The notes under the pieces were generated by a model. That model did not search any database and was not told where the DNA came from. It saw only the letters and a list, made by a program, of their open reading frames with translations. 64,000 nucleotides of DNA from Arenibacter algicola (GTDB taxonomy: Bacteria > Bacteroidota > Bacteroidia > Flavobacteriales > Flavobacteriaceae), in the NCBI RefSeq assembly GCF_018860365.1, contig NZ_JAHKPO010000013.1, positions 372,001 through 436,000 of the forward strand, written 5' to 3'. Of this stretch, positions 28,481-38,323 are shown one piece after another. The translations under genes and the position numbers were made by a program. Position 1 is the stretch's first letter. Every line of letters begins with the position of its first letter.

Positions 28481-29791
28481 ATGAAAGACCAAAGACCACC
28501 TGTAGTATCTAAAAAGGTACTTATTCCCTTTATTTTAATTACCTCCTTATTTGCCCTTTGGGGTTTTGCGAATGCAGTTACCGATCCCATGGTACAAGCC
28601 TTTAAAAAAGTATTGGAACTTTCCAATTCCCAAGCTGCTTGGGTGCAGATGGCGTTTTATGGGGGATACTTCTGTATGGCGCTTCCGGCCGCACTTTTTG
28701 TGCGTAAATACTCCTATAAAGTGGGCGTGTTAATTGGGTTGGCCTTGTACGCAGGAGGTGCTTTATTATTTTACCCCGCTGCCATAACGGAACAATTTTG
28801 GTTCTTTTGCTTGGGACTCTACGTTCTTACCTTTGGGTTGGCATTTTTGGAAACCACTGCCAATCCCTATATTTTGGCTATGGGCGCACCCGAAACGGCT
28901 ACCCAGCGTTTAAATTTGGCACAGGCCTTTAATCCAGTGGGGTTGTTGTTGGGTCTATTGGTGGCACAGCAATTTGTACTAAAAAAATTACAGTCGGACG
29001 ATATTGCGGATTATTCTTCTTTGGAGGAGGCACAAAAGGCCTTGATCAGGACTACGGATCTAATGGTTATTAGAGATCCCTATGTTATTCTGGGCTTGGT
29101 GATTCTAGCTGTTTTTGTCCTGATTGTTATTAGTAAAATGCCACAGGCCAAGGATGAAGGTGGTATTCCAAGTTTGGGGGATACTTTTAACGGTTTGTTC
29201 AAGAACAAAAAATATGTGCTGGGTGTTGTGGCCCAAATATTTTACGTTGGTGCCCAGATCATGTGTTGGACTTATATTTATCAATATGCCGAAGCCATAG
29301 GGATCTCCAGTGAGGATGCTGCCAATTACCAGTTTGCGGCCTTCATCCTTTTCTTGGTGGGTAGGGCCATTGGTACCTATATGCTAAGATTTATGAGCCC
29401 TGGAAAACTGTTGATGTACTTTGCCGTTTTTGCAACACTGTGCTGTGTTGGCACCATTTATATTGAAGGTATTATAGGGTTGTACTGCTTGGTGGGGATT
29501 ACCTTTTTTATGTCCCTTATGTTCCCTACCATCTACGGAATTGCTTTAAACGGACTTAATGAGGAGGAATCCAAGATTGGTGCAGCAGGTCTTGTGATGG
29601 CAATTGTAGGCGGAGCCCTTATGCCAAAGCTTCAGGGAATGATTATTGATGCTGGGGGCAATGCCGTTAACGACATACAGATTATGGGCACTACCGAGGT
29701 GAATTTTTCCTTCATCCTTCCTGCGCTTTGTTTTGTGTATATCGCCTGGTACGGGTTACGTGTATTTAAAAAGTATGAACTGCAAGCCTAA
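28481..29791 (+). CDS. fucP: L-fucose:proton symporter, MFS/FHS family
   Basis: A 436-residue inner-membrane transporter, almost the length of the E. coli protein. It has about 12 hydrophobic spans, the FALWGFANAVTDPM motif in the first span and the FLETTANPYIL motif later, which are characteristic of the fucose/glucose-galactose FHS family. It would bring L-fucose released in the periplasm into the cytoplasm. Its neighbours, an SDR gene and a mutarotase gene 60 bases downstream, support fucose as substrate. Confidence 0.9.
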   Translation: MKDQRPPVVSKKVLIPFILITSLFALWGFANAVTDPMVQAFKKVLELSNSQAAWVQMAFYGGYFCMALPAALFVRKYSYKVGVLIGLALYAGGALLFYPAAITEQFWFFCLGLYVLTFGLAFLETTANPYILAMGAPETATQRLNLAQAFNPVGLLLGLLVAQQFVLKKLQSDDIADYSSLEEAQKALIRTTDLMVIRDPYVILGLVILAVFVLIVISKMPQAKDEGGIPSLGDTFNGLFKNKKYVLGVVAQIFYVGAQIMCWTYIYQYAEAIGISSEDAANYQFAAFILFLVGRAIGTYMLRFMSPGKLLMYFAVFATLCCVGTIYIEGIIGLYCLVGITFFMSLMFPTIYGIALNGLNEEESKIGAAGLVMAIVGGALMPKLQGMIIDAGGNAVNDIQIMGTTEVNFSFILPALCFVYIAWYGLRVFKKYELQA

Positions 29792-29851
29792 GGAACCGGA
29801 TTGGTCTCTTGGGCGGCATTTAATAAAAATAAACCAAAAAATTTTAAAGTA

Positions 29852-30181
29852 ATGAAAAGATATTGTTTGGCATTGGATCTTAAGGACGATCCCGAGTTGA
29901 TTAAGGCCTATGATGATTACCATAAGGAAGTTTGGCCAGAGATCCTTCAAAGTCTTAGGGAGTCCGGTATACAGGATATGGAAATCTATAGGGTGAGGAA
30001 CCGTATGTTTATGATCATTGATGCGGATGACAATTTTTCCTTTGAAAAAAAGGCAAAGATTGATGCCAAGTATCCAGAAAATGAGAAGTGGGAGGAATTG
30101 ATGTGGAAATACCAACAGGCACTACCATTTGCAAAACCCGGGGAAAAATGGATGCAGATGGAAAAGGTTTTTCAATTATAA
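29852..30181 (+). CDS. RhaM-type sugar mutarotase, probable L-fucose mutarotase
   Basis: A 109-residue cytoplasmic protein of the L-rhamnose mutarotase (DUF718) family, beginning MKRYCLALDL, with the conserved YHKEVWPEI segment (His24) and the C-terminal EKVFQL end. It interconverts anomers of a 6-deoxy-L-sugar. The earlier TTG in frame at 29801 would add 17 residues lacking any family match, so the ATG at 29852 is chosen. Its position after fucP implies L-fucose, although the family was first described for L-rhamnose. It is not related to the FucU type. Confidence 0.88.
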   Translation: MKRYCLALDLKDDPELIKAYDDYHKEVWPEILQSLRESGIQDMEIYRVRNRMFMIIDADDNFSFEKKAKIDAKYPENEKWEELMWKYQQALPFAKPGEKWMQMEKVFQL

Positions 30182-30219
30182 AAACTAAAAAGCAAAGGCA
30201 AAAGCTAAATGATACCAGC

Positions 30220-31479
30220 ATGGAAAGTATTGCTAATTTTTATGGATTTAGAAGTGTACTAAGATTAATAGTACTTTGTGCTTTCCTGTGTTCTTTGGGT
30301 TGTAAAACTAAAAATGAGCAGAGCGCAAATGCTGTTGGGGTAGAAAAGGAGGCTTATGCAAAAGGTTCTTTTGGGTATGACAGGGAGTTTTTGTCCAAGC
30401 ACTATAAAGACTTGGTAGTTCTGGAAAATGGGGAGTCGAGCATCTTGATTTCTCCGGAACTTCAGGGACGGGTTATGACGAGTACAGCCTCTGGCGACGA
30501 GGGGAAAAGCTTTGGGTGGATCAATCATGATCTTATTGCATCGGGAGAAAAAAAGGAACATTTTAATCCCACAGGTGGTGAAGAGCGTTTTTGGTTGGGA
30601 CCTGAAGGAGGACAGTATTCCCTCTACTTTGAAAAGGATGCCAAGTTTGAGTTGGACAATTGGTACGTTCCCAAGGAATTGGATACCGAAGCCTTTAATT
30701 TGGTAAGAAGCAGGGAAGATAAGGCCTTCTTTGAAAGGGAAATGAAATTGGTGAATTATACCGGAACTACCTTCGATTTACGCGTGCAAAGGAATATTAC
30801 TCTTTTGGACAAGGAAGATGCCGCTGAAATTCTCGGGCTCAATATTCCTGAAACTCTAAAAATGGTAGGATTTGCCTCAGAAAACAACTTGACCAATATA
30901 GGACCGGAAGATTGGGATAAGAAAACAGGCCTAATGTCTATTTGGATATTGAGCATGTTCAATTCCTCCGACCAAACCACCATAATTGTACCATTTAAAA
31001 AAGGGGATGAGGATATTTTGGGCAAGAAGGTAACGGACGATTATTTTGGGAAGATTCCTAGCGAGCGTTTACAGGTCCAGGATAGTGTCCTGTTTTTCAA
31101 GGCAGACGGAAAAGAGCGGGGTAAAATAGGAATTTCCCCCCAAAGGGCACTTCCGGTGATAGGGAGTTTCGATGCCAAGAACAGGGTACTTACCATTGCC
31201 ATGTTTAGTCTGCCCGAAGGTGCTACGGATTACGTTAATTCACTATGGGAGTTGCAGGAGTTTCCCTTATCGGGTGATGCCGTAAATGCATATAACGATG
31301 GTGGTGGGTTAGGTCCATTCTATGAATTGGAAAGTTCATCCCCGGCAATGGATCTAAAATCCAACGAAAGCAGCAGCCATATCCATCAGACTTTTCATTT
31401 CGTGGGAGACGAAGGTGAACTGGACAAACTGGCCAAAGGAATATTGGGGGTGTCCATTAGAGAATTATCCAATGAGTAG
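30220..31479 (+). CDS. Lipoprotein of unknown function (DUF6786-like, possible mutarotase-like fold)
   Basis: A 419-residue lipoprotein: signal about 1-27 with lipobox SLGC. Start chosen at ATG 30220 because the earlier in-frame start overlaps the mutarotase gene and would bury the signal. The body shows long alternating beta strands (LVVLENGESSILISPELQGRV in two parts, EERFWLGPEGGQYSLYF) reminiscent of the galactose-mutarotase-like beta-sandwich superfamily, and I associate it with DUF6786. It may bind or epimerise a sugar in the periplasm. Function is not established; cotranscription with fucP and the mutarotase is the only contextual clue. Confidence 0.6.
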   Translation: MESIANFYGFRSVLRLIVLCAFLCSLGCKTKNEQSANAVGVEKEAYAKGSFGYDREFLSKHYKDLVVLENGESSILISPELQGRVMTSTASGDEGKSFGWINHDLIASGEKKEHFNPTGGEERFWLGPEGGQYSLYFEKDAKFELDNWYVPKELDTEAFNLVRSREDKAFFEREMKLVNYTGTTFDLRVQRNITLLDKEDAAEILGLNIPETLKMVGFASENNLTNIGPEDWDKKTGLMSIWILSMFNSSDQTTIIVPFKKGDEDILGKKVTDDYFGKIPSERLQVQDSVLFFKADGKERGKIGISPQRALPVIGSFDAKNRVLTIAMFSLPEGATDYVNSLWELQEFPLSGDAVNAYNDGGGLGPFYELESSSPAMDLKSNESSSHIHQTFHFVGDEGELDKLAKGILGVSIRELSNE

Positions 31480-31577
31480 TAAATAAAAATATTTTCTCCC
31501 TTCAAATTTTGCAATAATAATTTGGGAGAGGGAAAGCAAAAGAGAAATATTCAAGAACAATTGCAGATTAAAATGCC

Positions 31578-32735
31578 ATGGAGAAAAAAAAAGAAATAAA
31601 GATCAACAGCAAATATCCATCCGTTGTTGATTTACGGAACAAAGCCCAAAAAAGGATTCCCAAGTTCGCTTTCGAGTACTTGGATGGGGGCTGTAATGAA
31701 GATGTAAATTTACATAAGAATACTGCTGAAATTAGGGATATAGAGTTATTGCCCTATTACCTTAGCAAGCATACGGGGTCAAGTATGAAGACCGAATTGT
31801 TCGGACATGTGTATGATGCCCCTTTTGGAATAGCCCCAGTAGGCCTCCAAGGATTAATGTGGCCCAATGCCCCGGAAATATTGGCTAAATCGGCCTTTGA
31901 GCATAATATTCCGTTTATTTTAAGTACGGTGACCACCAGTAGTATAGAACGCATTAGCGAGATTACCGAGGGCAGGGCCTGGTTTCAACTTTATCATCCT
32001 ACAGAAGATGCTGTTAGGGATGATATTATTAAAAGGGCCGAGGCCGCGGAGTGTCCGGTACTGGTTATTTTATGCGATGTGCCAACCTTTGGTTTCCGTC
32101 CAAGGGATGTGCGCAACGGACTGGCCATGCCTCCAAAAATGTCGGTAAAGAATATACTTCAGGTACTTGGTAAGCCAAGTTGGGCATTTAATACTTTAAA
32201 ATATGGACAGCCCAATTTCGAAACCCTTAGGCCTTATATGCCAAAAGGCTTGGATTTGGCACAATTGGGGAAATTCATGGACCAGACCTTTTCAGGTAGG
32301 TTGAATGAGGAGAAGATAAAACCTATAAGGGATATGTGGAAGGGTAAATTGGTGATCAAGGGGGTTGCCAACGAGGCCGATGCGGAAAGCGCCATTAAAC
32401 TTGGTTTGGATGGTATTATAGTTTCCAATCACGGCGGTAGGCAATTGGATGCCGGCGAATCTACCATAAAGCCTTTAACAAGAATAGCTGCAAAATATAG
32501 CGACCAAATAAAGGTGATGATGGACAGTGGCCTTAGAGGTGGTCCGGATATTGCCAGGACCATGGCCAGTGGTGCGGAGTTTACTTTTATGGGGCGCTCC
32601 TTTATGTACGGGGTAGCGGCATTGGGCGCCAAAGGTGGGGATCATACCATTTCACTTTTAAAAACTGAATTACAACAGGTAATGGAACAGATTTGCTGTG
32701 AGGATGTAAAGGACTTCCCAAATCACCTTATTTAG
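31578..32735 (+). CDS. lldD: FMN-dependent alpha-hydroxy-acid dehydrogenase, probable L-lactate dehydrogenase
   Basis: The 385-residue protein has the family active site: SNHGGRQLD with catalytic His285, a FMN-contacting SPVG/TVTTSS region near 115-125 and the glycine-rich GLRGGPDIARTMASGA block. It oxidises L-lactate to pyruvate and passes electrons to quinone. In this locus the FAH-family hydrolase would yield L-lactate and pyruvate from L-fucose, so this enzyme completes the route to pyruvate. It closes the plus-strand run; a hairpin near 32773-32806 marks the convergent junction with the LacI gene. Confidence 0.9.
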   Translation: MEKKKEIKINSKYPSVVDLRNKAQKRIPKFAFEYLDGGCNEDVNLHKNTAEIRDIELLPYYLSKHTGSSMKTELFGHVYDAPFGIAPVGLQGLMWPNAPEILAKSAFEHNIPFILSTVTTSSIERISEITEGRAWFQLYHPTEDAVRDDIIKRAEAAECPVLVILCDVPTFGFRPRDVRNGLAMPPKMSVKNILQVLGKPSWAFNTLKYGQPNFETLRPYMPKGLDLAQLGKFMDQTFSGRLNEEKIKPIRDMWKGKLVIKGVANEADAESAIKLGLDGIIVSNHGGRQLDAGESTIKPLTRIAAKYSDQIKVMMDSGLRGGPDIARTMASGAEFTFMGRSFMYGVAALGAKGGDHTISLLKTELQQVMEQICCEDVKDFPNHLI

Positions 32736-32772
32736 TAATTCTTTTTCTTGAGAAATATTACAGGCTAGTAGG

Positions 32773-32806
32773 CATTGGGGCCCTAAAGGATTTTAGGGTT
32801 CCAATG
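32773..32806. terminator. Hairpin at the convergent lldD/LacI junction
   Basis: A 15-bp stem (CATTGGGGCCCTAAA with TTTAGGGTTCCAATG, two G-U pairs on the plus transcript, 4-base loop) lies between the two stop codons and runs into the last codons of the LacI gene. There is no clear T run, so termination is likely but not certain. Confidence 0.5.
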
Positions 32807-33806
32807 AACTGCTTTCCAATCTGGTATCAAAAGATATCTGTTGCAGCTCTTGGGTAGGTTCCTGAATCTGTTCTATAAGGATACGCAATGCTTTTTGTCC
32901 TATTTCCTTTATAGGTTGATGGAGATAGGGGATAGGGTCTTCCAAGAAATTATATGACGAATTTTGGTCGAATACCACCACATCTACCTTTTTAAGTATC
33001 TTCCTGTCCAAGCCCAACATTTGGGTCAATCCTTCTTCGGCCAGGGTGTTGGTATGAAAGTAGATGGCATCAACTCCGGCATCCTGTACCAACTCTTTAA
33101 CCACCCTCTTCATATCCGCTTTTAGGGACCTGTGATTAATTTTTTTTATCAATTCGGTATCCACGGGCAACCCGGCCTGTTTAAGAGCTTCTACGTAGCC
33201 CTGATGTCTTTCTTTGTAGTGGTGCAAGGTTGAATTGTAAAGTACGGCCCCTATTTTTTTGTTTCCCTTTCCCAGCAAATAGTTGGTGGCCTGCATAGAG
33301 GCCTTAAAGTTGTCTACGGTGACGTAATTGGTGGTAAGGTCATTGAAGAATCTATCTATCAATACAAAAGGAATTCCTGCTTTGGCCAGATCGGCAATTA
33401 TATCTCTGGAACCTTCGGGTGCTGCAATGATAAAACCATCTACCTGTCTCATTTTAAGGAAATCCAAAACCTTGTTGAATTTTTCTACCTTTTCGTCCGA
33501 AGATCCAAATATCACTGTATAGTCTTGGGAAAAAGCTTCATCCTCTATAGTCCTCGCCAGATTGGAGAAGAAGGGGTTGGAAATATCGGCCACAATAACT
33601 CCTATGGACCTTGTTTTATTGGTCTTAAGGCTTCTCGCGTTCCAATTGGGATGATAATTCAATTCTTTGGCCACCTCCCTTATTCTTTTGGCGGTCTTTT
33701 CGGAAACCCTGTTCTCCTTACCTTTATTGCTCAATACATATGAAACCAGAGGTATGGAAACACCCACAATTTTTGCAATATCCTTTAGTGATGTTTTAGG
33801 TTTCAT
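32793..33806 (-). CDS. LacI-family transcriptional regulator
   Basis: A 337-residue repressor: N-terminal LacI helix-turn-helix (residues 1-55; LKDIAKIVGVSIPLVSYVLS and the hinge helix NWNARSLKTNKTRS), then a periplasmic-binding-protein-like sugar domain (60-330). It lies at the end of the minus-strand sugar operon. A TTAAACGTTTAA palindrome ahead of the kinase gene (43133) is the typical core of a LacI-family operator, so it probably represses the whole operon until fucose or an isomerised intermediate binds. Confidence 0.93.
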   Translation of the reverse strand: MKPKTSLKDIAKIVGVSIPLVSYVLSNKGKENRVSEKTAKRIREVAKELNYHPNWNARSLKTNKTRSIGVIVADISNPFFSNLARTIEDEAFSQDYTVIFGSSDEKVEKFNKVLDFLKMRQVDGFIIAAPEGSRDIIADLAKAGIPFVLIDRFFNDLTTNYVTVDNFKASMQATNYLLGKGNKKIGAVLYNSTLHHYKERHQGYVEALKQAGLPVDTELIKKINHRSLKADMKRVVKELVQDAGVDAIYFHTNTLAEEGLTQMLGLDRKILKKVDVVVFDQNSSYNFLEDPIPYLHQPIKEIGQKALRILIEQIQEPTQELQQISFDTRLESSSLEP

Positions 33807-34012
33807 GTGCCTCTTTGGTTAAAGTTGCCCGATGGGCGCCAATCTTGTTTGTAATATATTGTTAATAAGTAAGTTATAGGTACGGGGGCAAATATTTTCA
33901 AAAGGACAAAATTACGAAATTCATACTAAATAGAAATATTGGCCTTTATTTTGTGATTAAAGACAAAATTCCATTCTTGTACCCTTTCCATCCAATGAAA
34001 CTACCACCTTAT

Positions 34013-35497
34013 TTAATTCTCATAGATTTCATCGGTCTTTTTATTGAATATGGATATTAGGAAGCCCACTAAGAATATGGCCGCAGTCCCAAATACAATA
34101 GTCAAATAGGTGTGAAAGGAAGCACCTAGGGAATCCTCACCGAAAAGGGTGCCTGACAGGCTCATCCAAACAATGACCAAAATACCCACCAATACCCCGA
34201 TAAGGGCTCCTTTTACATTTTTAGTTTTGGAGAATAGTCCCAAAAGTAGCAGTCCCAACATGCCACCACTAAAAATGGAGGAGAGTTTCCACCATGCGTC
34301 AAGGGCACTTTTTACATTGATCATGGCTATGGCGATAACGATTCCTATTACGCTAATGATAGCCGATGAAATATAAAGTACTCGCATTCCTTCTTTGTCC
34401 GATGCCGTCTTTTTAAAATATTTATTGTAATAATCCGTAAGAAAAACGGTAGCTGAACTATTAAAACTTGTTGATATGGTGCTCATTCCGGCCGCAAAAA
34501 TGGAGGCTATCATTAGTCCGGTTATTCCTGCAGGCAGGGCATTCACTATAAAATAAGGGAATACGCTATCGCTTTTATTTATATCCTGCAACTCTACCGG
34601 TAAGGTGGCCGCTGAATGGTAATAGGCAAAAAGCGAGGTGCCAATAAAAAGAAATATAGCAGAAATGGGCAGGTAGATCAATCCTCCTATCAATGCAGAT
34701 TTTTGAGCTTCCTTATCAGATTTGGAGGCCATATAGCGCTGAACATAATTCTGGTCTATACCATAATTCTGCAAATTGATGAATACACCGTAGACCAAGA
34801 CTACCCAGAAAGTAGGTTCGGTGAGGCTAAGACTGAAACTTCCCAGTCCAAATTTATCATTCTCTGCAGCAATGTCGAAAACCTGTCGAGGACCTTCGGG
34901 CATATTAAAGAGAATAAAGCCAACGCAGACTAGGGCACCAACAATTAGAATTATGCCCTGAATGGCGTCTGTCCATAATACCGCGGTAATTCCGCCCAAC
35001 ATGGAGTAGATGGATACTACCAAACCGGTAAAAATAATGATGGTGACCATATCCCAACCAACAATGGCGTTCAAGGTAAGGGCCAAAAGGTAGAGTATGG
35101 TTCCGATACGCATTAACTGGGTTAATAAGTAACAAAGAGACACATAGATTCTAGCCCATGCGCCAAAACGTTGTTCCATATAGGTATATGCAGAAGGACT
35201 ATTGATCTTTCTGTAGAGGGGAACAAAATATTTTACGGCTATCAAGGAGGCAATGGGAAGGGAGAGGCTAAACGCCAGGGCATTCCAATTGGATTGATAG
35301 GCATTCCCCGGCAGGGCAAGGTAACTTATGCTACTCACAAAGGTTGCAAAAATGGACATGGTAACTACCCAGCCTGGGATATCGTTGTTGCCCATGGTGT
35401 AGGAAGAGGAAGTTCTACTCTTTTTAAAAAATGAGCCTCCGAAAAGGGCTATTCCACCTATGTAAATAAAGAATACGATTAAATCTAAACTGTTCAT
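34013..35497 (-). CDS. Sodium:solute symporter (SSS family), putative sugar transporter
   Basis: A 494-residue membrane protein with about 13 hydrophobic spans and the SSS pattern SLPIASLIAVKYFVPLYRK, plus GGITAVLWTDAIQGI, which is the family signature region. Bacteroidota members in such clusters carry sialic acid, glucose, galactose or other sugars. It is cotranscribed with three sialidase-fold proteins and fucose isomerase, so the substrate is likely a monosaccharide or disaccharide released by those proteins. This is a second uptake system next to FucP. Confidence 0.9.
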   Translation of the reverse strand: MNSLDLIVFFIYIGGIALFGGSFFKKSRTSSSYTMGNNDIPGWVVTMSIFATFVSSISYLALPGNAYQSNWNALAFSLSLPIASLIAVKYFVPLYRKINSPSAYTYMEQRFGAWARIYVSLCYLLTQLMRIGTILYLLALTLNAIVGWDMVTIIIFTGLVVSIYSMLGGITAVLWTDAIQGIILIVGALVCVGFILFNMPEGPRQVFDIAAENDKFGLGSFSLSLTEPTFWVVLVYGVFINLQNYGIDQNYVQRYMASKSDKEAQKSALIGGLIYLPISAIFLFIGTSLFAYYHSAATLPVELQDINKSDSVFPYFIVNALPAGITGLMIASIFAAGMSTISTSFNSSATVFLTDYYNKYFKKTASDKEGMRVLYISSAIISVIGIVIAIAMINVKSALDAWWKLSSIFSGGMLGLLLLGLFSKTKNVKGALIGVLVGILVIVWMSLSGTLFGEDSLGASFHTYLTIVFGTAAIFLVGFLISIFNKKTDEIYEN

Positions 35498-35782
35498 TAT
35501 TGTTGGCTATTTAGGTTATATGGTATAAGCTCTAAAAGTAGGATATTCGTTCTACTTAAGTGTTGGTTAATTGTAAAATCCTCAAATTACTTTAATGGTC
35601 AAGACATTGGATTAATTGGTCTTGCCTAACGAAATTGATTTTCAGATTATTAATTTTTGCTTTATCGATTAAGCAATGATAATTAATTAATTCATAATAT
35701 CAAAAGAAAGTGGATTTATTTTCAGGGGATGCTGGTTATGTAGGCTTAAATTACACTGCCCTCTATATGTTGAGGATGAAGT
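35498..35782. other. 285-base AT-rich spacer inside the minus-strand operon
   Basis: No gene is seen. It is the longest gap in this operon and contains an inverted pair CAAGAC / GTCTTG (about 35604-35628), so an internal promoter for the symporter and LacI genes could lie here. No clear TAnnTTTG box was found. Confidence 0.4.
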
Positions 35783-37006
35783 TTATTTATTGTTCATTTT
35801 GATTTCATCCAAATCCGAGACCTTTACTTTTACCACTTCTATTTTCTGTTTGGCATCTCCTGCAAAGGCTATCAATAAATATCCATCGTGTTCCAATACA
35901 TGGGGGTAATCTATGTGTCTTCCTCCTACCAAATAACCCATTTTGGTAAAGACCATCCCATCATTACTAATAGCCAAGGTTAAAGGGTCCCTTTTTTTAT
36001 AATTGGAATTGGAGACCAGGACATATCTTCCATCCTGTAATCGGAGGCCGTGAAATTTGGATCGGGCATCGGGGAAGTTGGTTTGCACCGGTGGACTCCA
36101 GGTACGGCCATTGTCGGTTGAGAAGGAGCGATATAAAAACCCACTTTTGCGATTGTCCCGAAATAGCGCCATCAAGTTTTTATTGTCGGGCAAGATCCAC
36201 CAATAAGGCTCCTCCGCTTCCAGTTGTGTATTTGTTCCAAAAACAGGGTAAACTTCCCATTGATCAAACTGCTCTTCTGCACCCACCATAAAATCGACAC
36301 CTTTTTCAACATAGTCAAAAGGCCTGCGCGACATTAACCACTCTCCAGTAGGTAATTTTTTGGGCGGAAAATTATTGATCGCATTTTCCATAACTATGCC
36401 ATGGTACTCCCATGATTCTGATTCTTTGTTCCATTTAAAGGCATGGAGGGCCAAGGTTGGACCAAAAAAGCCTTTGGCCTCGTCCAATGAGGCCAATGCC
36501 AAAAATTCACCTTTGTATTCCCAAAAGCCTCTCGAAATCCACCTGAGGCCCTGATCTGTTCTAGTGTTGTAATTGGGGGATTCCGGGCCCGAGCCTTCAG
36601 GATAAGTGGTTAGGAATTTTGGTTTGTCCCATTGCAGACCATCGGTGCTGGTGGAATATTTAACTACCTGACCCACTCTATCCTCAACCCCGGGGCCATC
36701 GCTCCACATAATCCAATAACGATTGTCATGATAGGCCAAATAATTGTGTTGGTTAACACCATCTGGGGTAACATCGCTTACCATAGCATGCTCCACTGGG
36801 ATTTTAGGCAGTTCATCAAAATCAATTTTATGTGGATCCTGGAGCCATTCTCCCTGCAGCATCAATTTAGAGGTGGGATTGGAAACCGGATTCGGATAAT
36901 CTTCGGTTTTATCCTCTTTACATCCAGAGAATACAAGTGGAATAAGCATCATCAAAATCATGACAACAATAGACGGCCACTTTTTAAATATTTTATAATT
37001 CTCCAT
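35783..37006 (-). CDS. Sialidase-fold (BNR-like) lipoprotein, glycosidase candidate
   Basis: From the ATG at 37006 the product has 407 residues, with a membrane/signal segment and lipobox VFSGC. It then shows a six-bladed-propeller pattern: HNYLAYHDNRYWIMWSDG, RSFSTDNGRTWSPP (one good Asp-box) and GRYVLVSNSNYKK. It belongs to the sialidase/BNR superfamily in the broad sense, but I do not see the full sialidase arginine triad and cannot name the activity. The upstream in-frame start at 37072 adds 22 polar residues before the signal and is rejected. Function is likely hydrolysis or binding of an algal oligosaccharide. Confidence 0.65.
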   Translation of the reverse strand: MENYKIFKKWPSIVVMILMMLIPLVFSGCKEDKTEDYPNPVSNPTSKLMLQGEWLQDPHKIDFDELPKIPVEHAMVSDVTPDGVNQHNYLAYHDNRYWIMWSDGPGVEDRVGQVVKYSTSTDGLQWDKPKFLTTYPEGSGPESPNYNTRTDQGLRWISRGFWEYKGEFLALASLDEAKGFFGPTLALHAFKWNKESESWEYHGIVMENAINNFPPKKLPTGEWLMSRRPFDYVEKGVDFMVGAEEQFDQWEVYPVFGTNTQLEAEEPYWWILPDNKNLMALFRDNRKSGFLYRSFSTDNGRTWSPPVQTNFPDARSKFHGLRLQDGRYVLVSNSNYKKRDPLTLAISNDGMVFTKMGYLVGGRHIDYPHVLEHDGYLLIAFAGDAKQKIEVVKVKVSDLDEIKMNNK

Positions 37007-37086
37007 GCTTATCTTTTGGATGTCATAAGTGTTCTTTATAACAAATATCTTGTCAGTTGTTCTTTGGACCAATTACTATTTGCAGA

Positions 37087-38247
37087 CTACAACTGCTTTG
37101 GGTCTATTACCACATGTTTAACAGATTGCCTTAAATAGGTATAGGTGATATGAACCAAGCCATCAGTTGTTTGAATAATGGCAGGGTATGAATATCCTGA
37201 TTCGGCCGGTACATTTTCCAAGGTCATTACAGGCTTCCAATTGATGCCGTCATCGGATATCGCCAGATTGATCATATTTCTCCCCTTGGGTTCTTCTCCC
37301 TCTTTTGTGGTGTGATTGTATATAAGTAATTGTCTGTTGTCTTTTAGGGTCACAGCATCTGTTCCCGAATTGGGGTTTGGAAGCTCTGTCGCCGTCATTT
37401 TACTCCAGGTCCGGCCTTGATCCTCGGACCAACTTTGGGAAATTACATTTTGTCTCGTTCTACATAGAACTTGCATTTTACCATTGGGATAGGTAAGTAT
37501 ACTGGGCTGAATGGCATCAAATTCCTTTCCGTCATTAATTGGGCCTACAACCTCCCAAGTTTTGCCATTGTCCTTGCTTATTTCAAAGTGTACCATCCAA
37601 TCTACATCCCCATCTTCCAATTTATACTCGGTACTTGTGGGAGAGATTATGGTTCCGTCGGCCAGCTGAATGGGCTTGTTTTTGACTGGCCCCAACAAGT
37701 GTCCTATTTTCTCGTCGGTTCCCATTTTTTCTGGCTTGGACCATGTTATTCCCCCATCGGGAGAAGTCATCAACATTCCCCACCATGTCCTAGGGTCAGG
37801 TCCTTCTTTATAGAACAACAACAGCGGACCTTCTGCCGGCTGAAATAGTACTGGATTCCAAAGAGGGTAACGTAGAGTGTCATTTTGCACGCCATTCACC
37901 ACTTCTTCCGGCCATGTCCATTTACCATCTACCATGCGTGATACCCGAATACCAACATCTGGGTTCTTCTCATGGGTGCCTGCAAAAAATGCGCTCACCA
38001 GCCCGGTGGGTGTTTCCACTATGGTAGAGGCATGGCATTCCGGTGTGGGTTTGTTATCCAAGGGGTAGATAAGCTCCCCGCTGAGGTAGGCACCCTGCCC
38101 AGGTTGGGACAAGGGGAGCAATGTGAAATTACCTGTAATATCGTTGCCGCTTTTAAGTTCTTCTGTTGTTGCAGTTTTCTCCGTTTTGCTCTTGCAGGAG
38201 AAAATGATAAAAGTGAGTGCTGTTAGAAAATAGTGAATGCTTTTCAT
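37087..38247 (-). CDS. Sialidase-fold (BNR_2-like) secreted protein with four Asp-boxes
   Basis: A 386-residue lipoprotein (lipobox FSC, Cys18). Four Asp-box turns are visible: SPDGGITW, SKDNGKTW, SEDQGRTW and SDDGINW. The start of the propeller, PECHASTIVETPTG, and LWNPVLFQPAEG are features of the BNR_2 sialidase-like family that is widespread in polysaccharide loci and does not necessarily cleave sialic acid. It lies 76 bases from the next BNR gene. Substrate is unknown; given the neighbours, a fucose- or rhamnose-type linkage is more likely than sialic acid. Confidence 0.75.
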   Translation of the reverse strand: MKSIHYFLTALTFIIFSCKSKTEKTATTEELKSGNDITGNFTLLPLSQPGQGAYLSGELIYPLDNKPTPECHASTIVETPTGLVSAFFAGTHEKNPDVGIRVSRMVDGKWTWPEEVVNGVQNDTLRYPLWNPVLFQPAEGPLLLFYKEGPDPRTWWGMLMTSPDGGITWSKPEKMGTDEKIGHLLGPVKNKPIQLADGTIISPTSTEYKLEDGDVDWMVHFEISKDNGKTWEVVGPINDGKEFDAIQPSILTYPNGKMQVLCRTRQNVISQSWSEDQGRTWSKMTATELPNPNSGTDAVTLKDNRQLLIYNHTTKEGEEPKGRNMINLAISDDGINWKPVMTLENVPAESGYSYPAIIQTTDGLVHITYTYLRQSVKHVVIDPKQL

Positions 38248-38323
38248 GGTGATTTTTGTTTTATCTATTTGACAATCAATAAATGGGAACTTATTTTAGG
38301 CTGTATGTTTATGATAATGAAAT

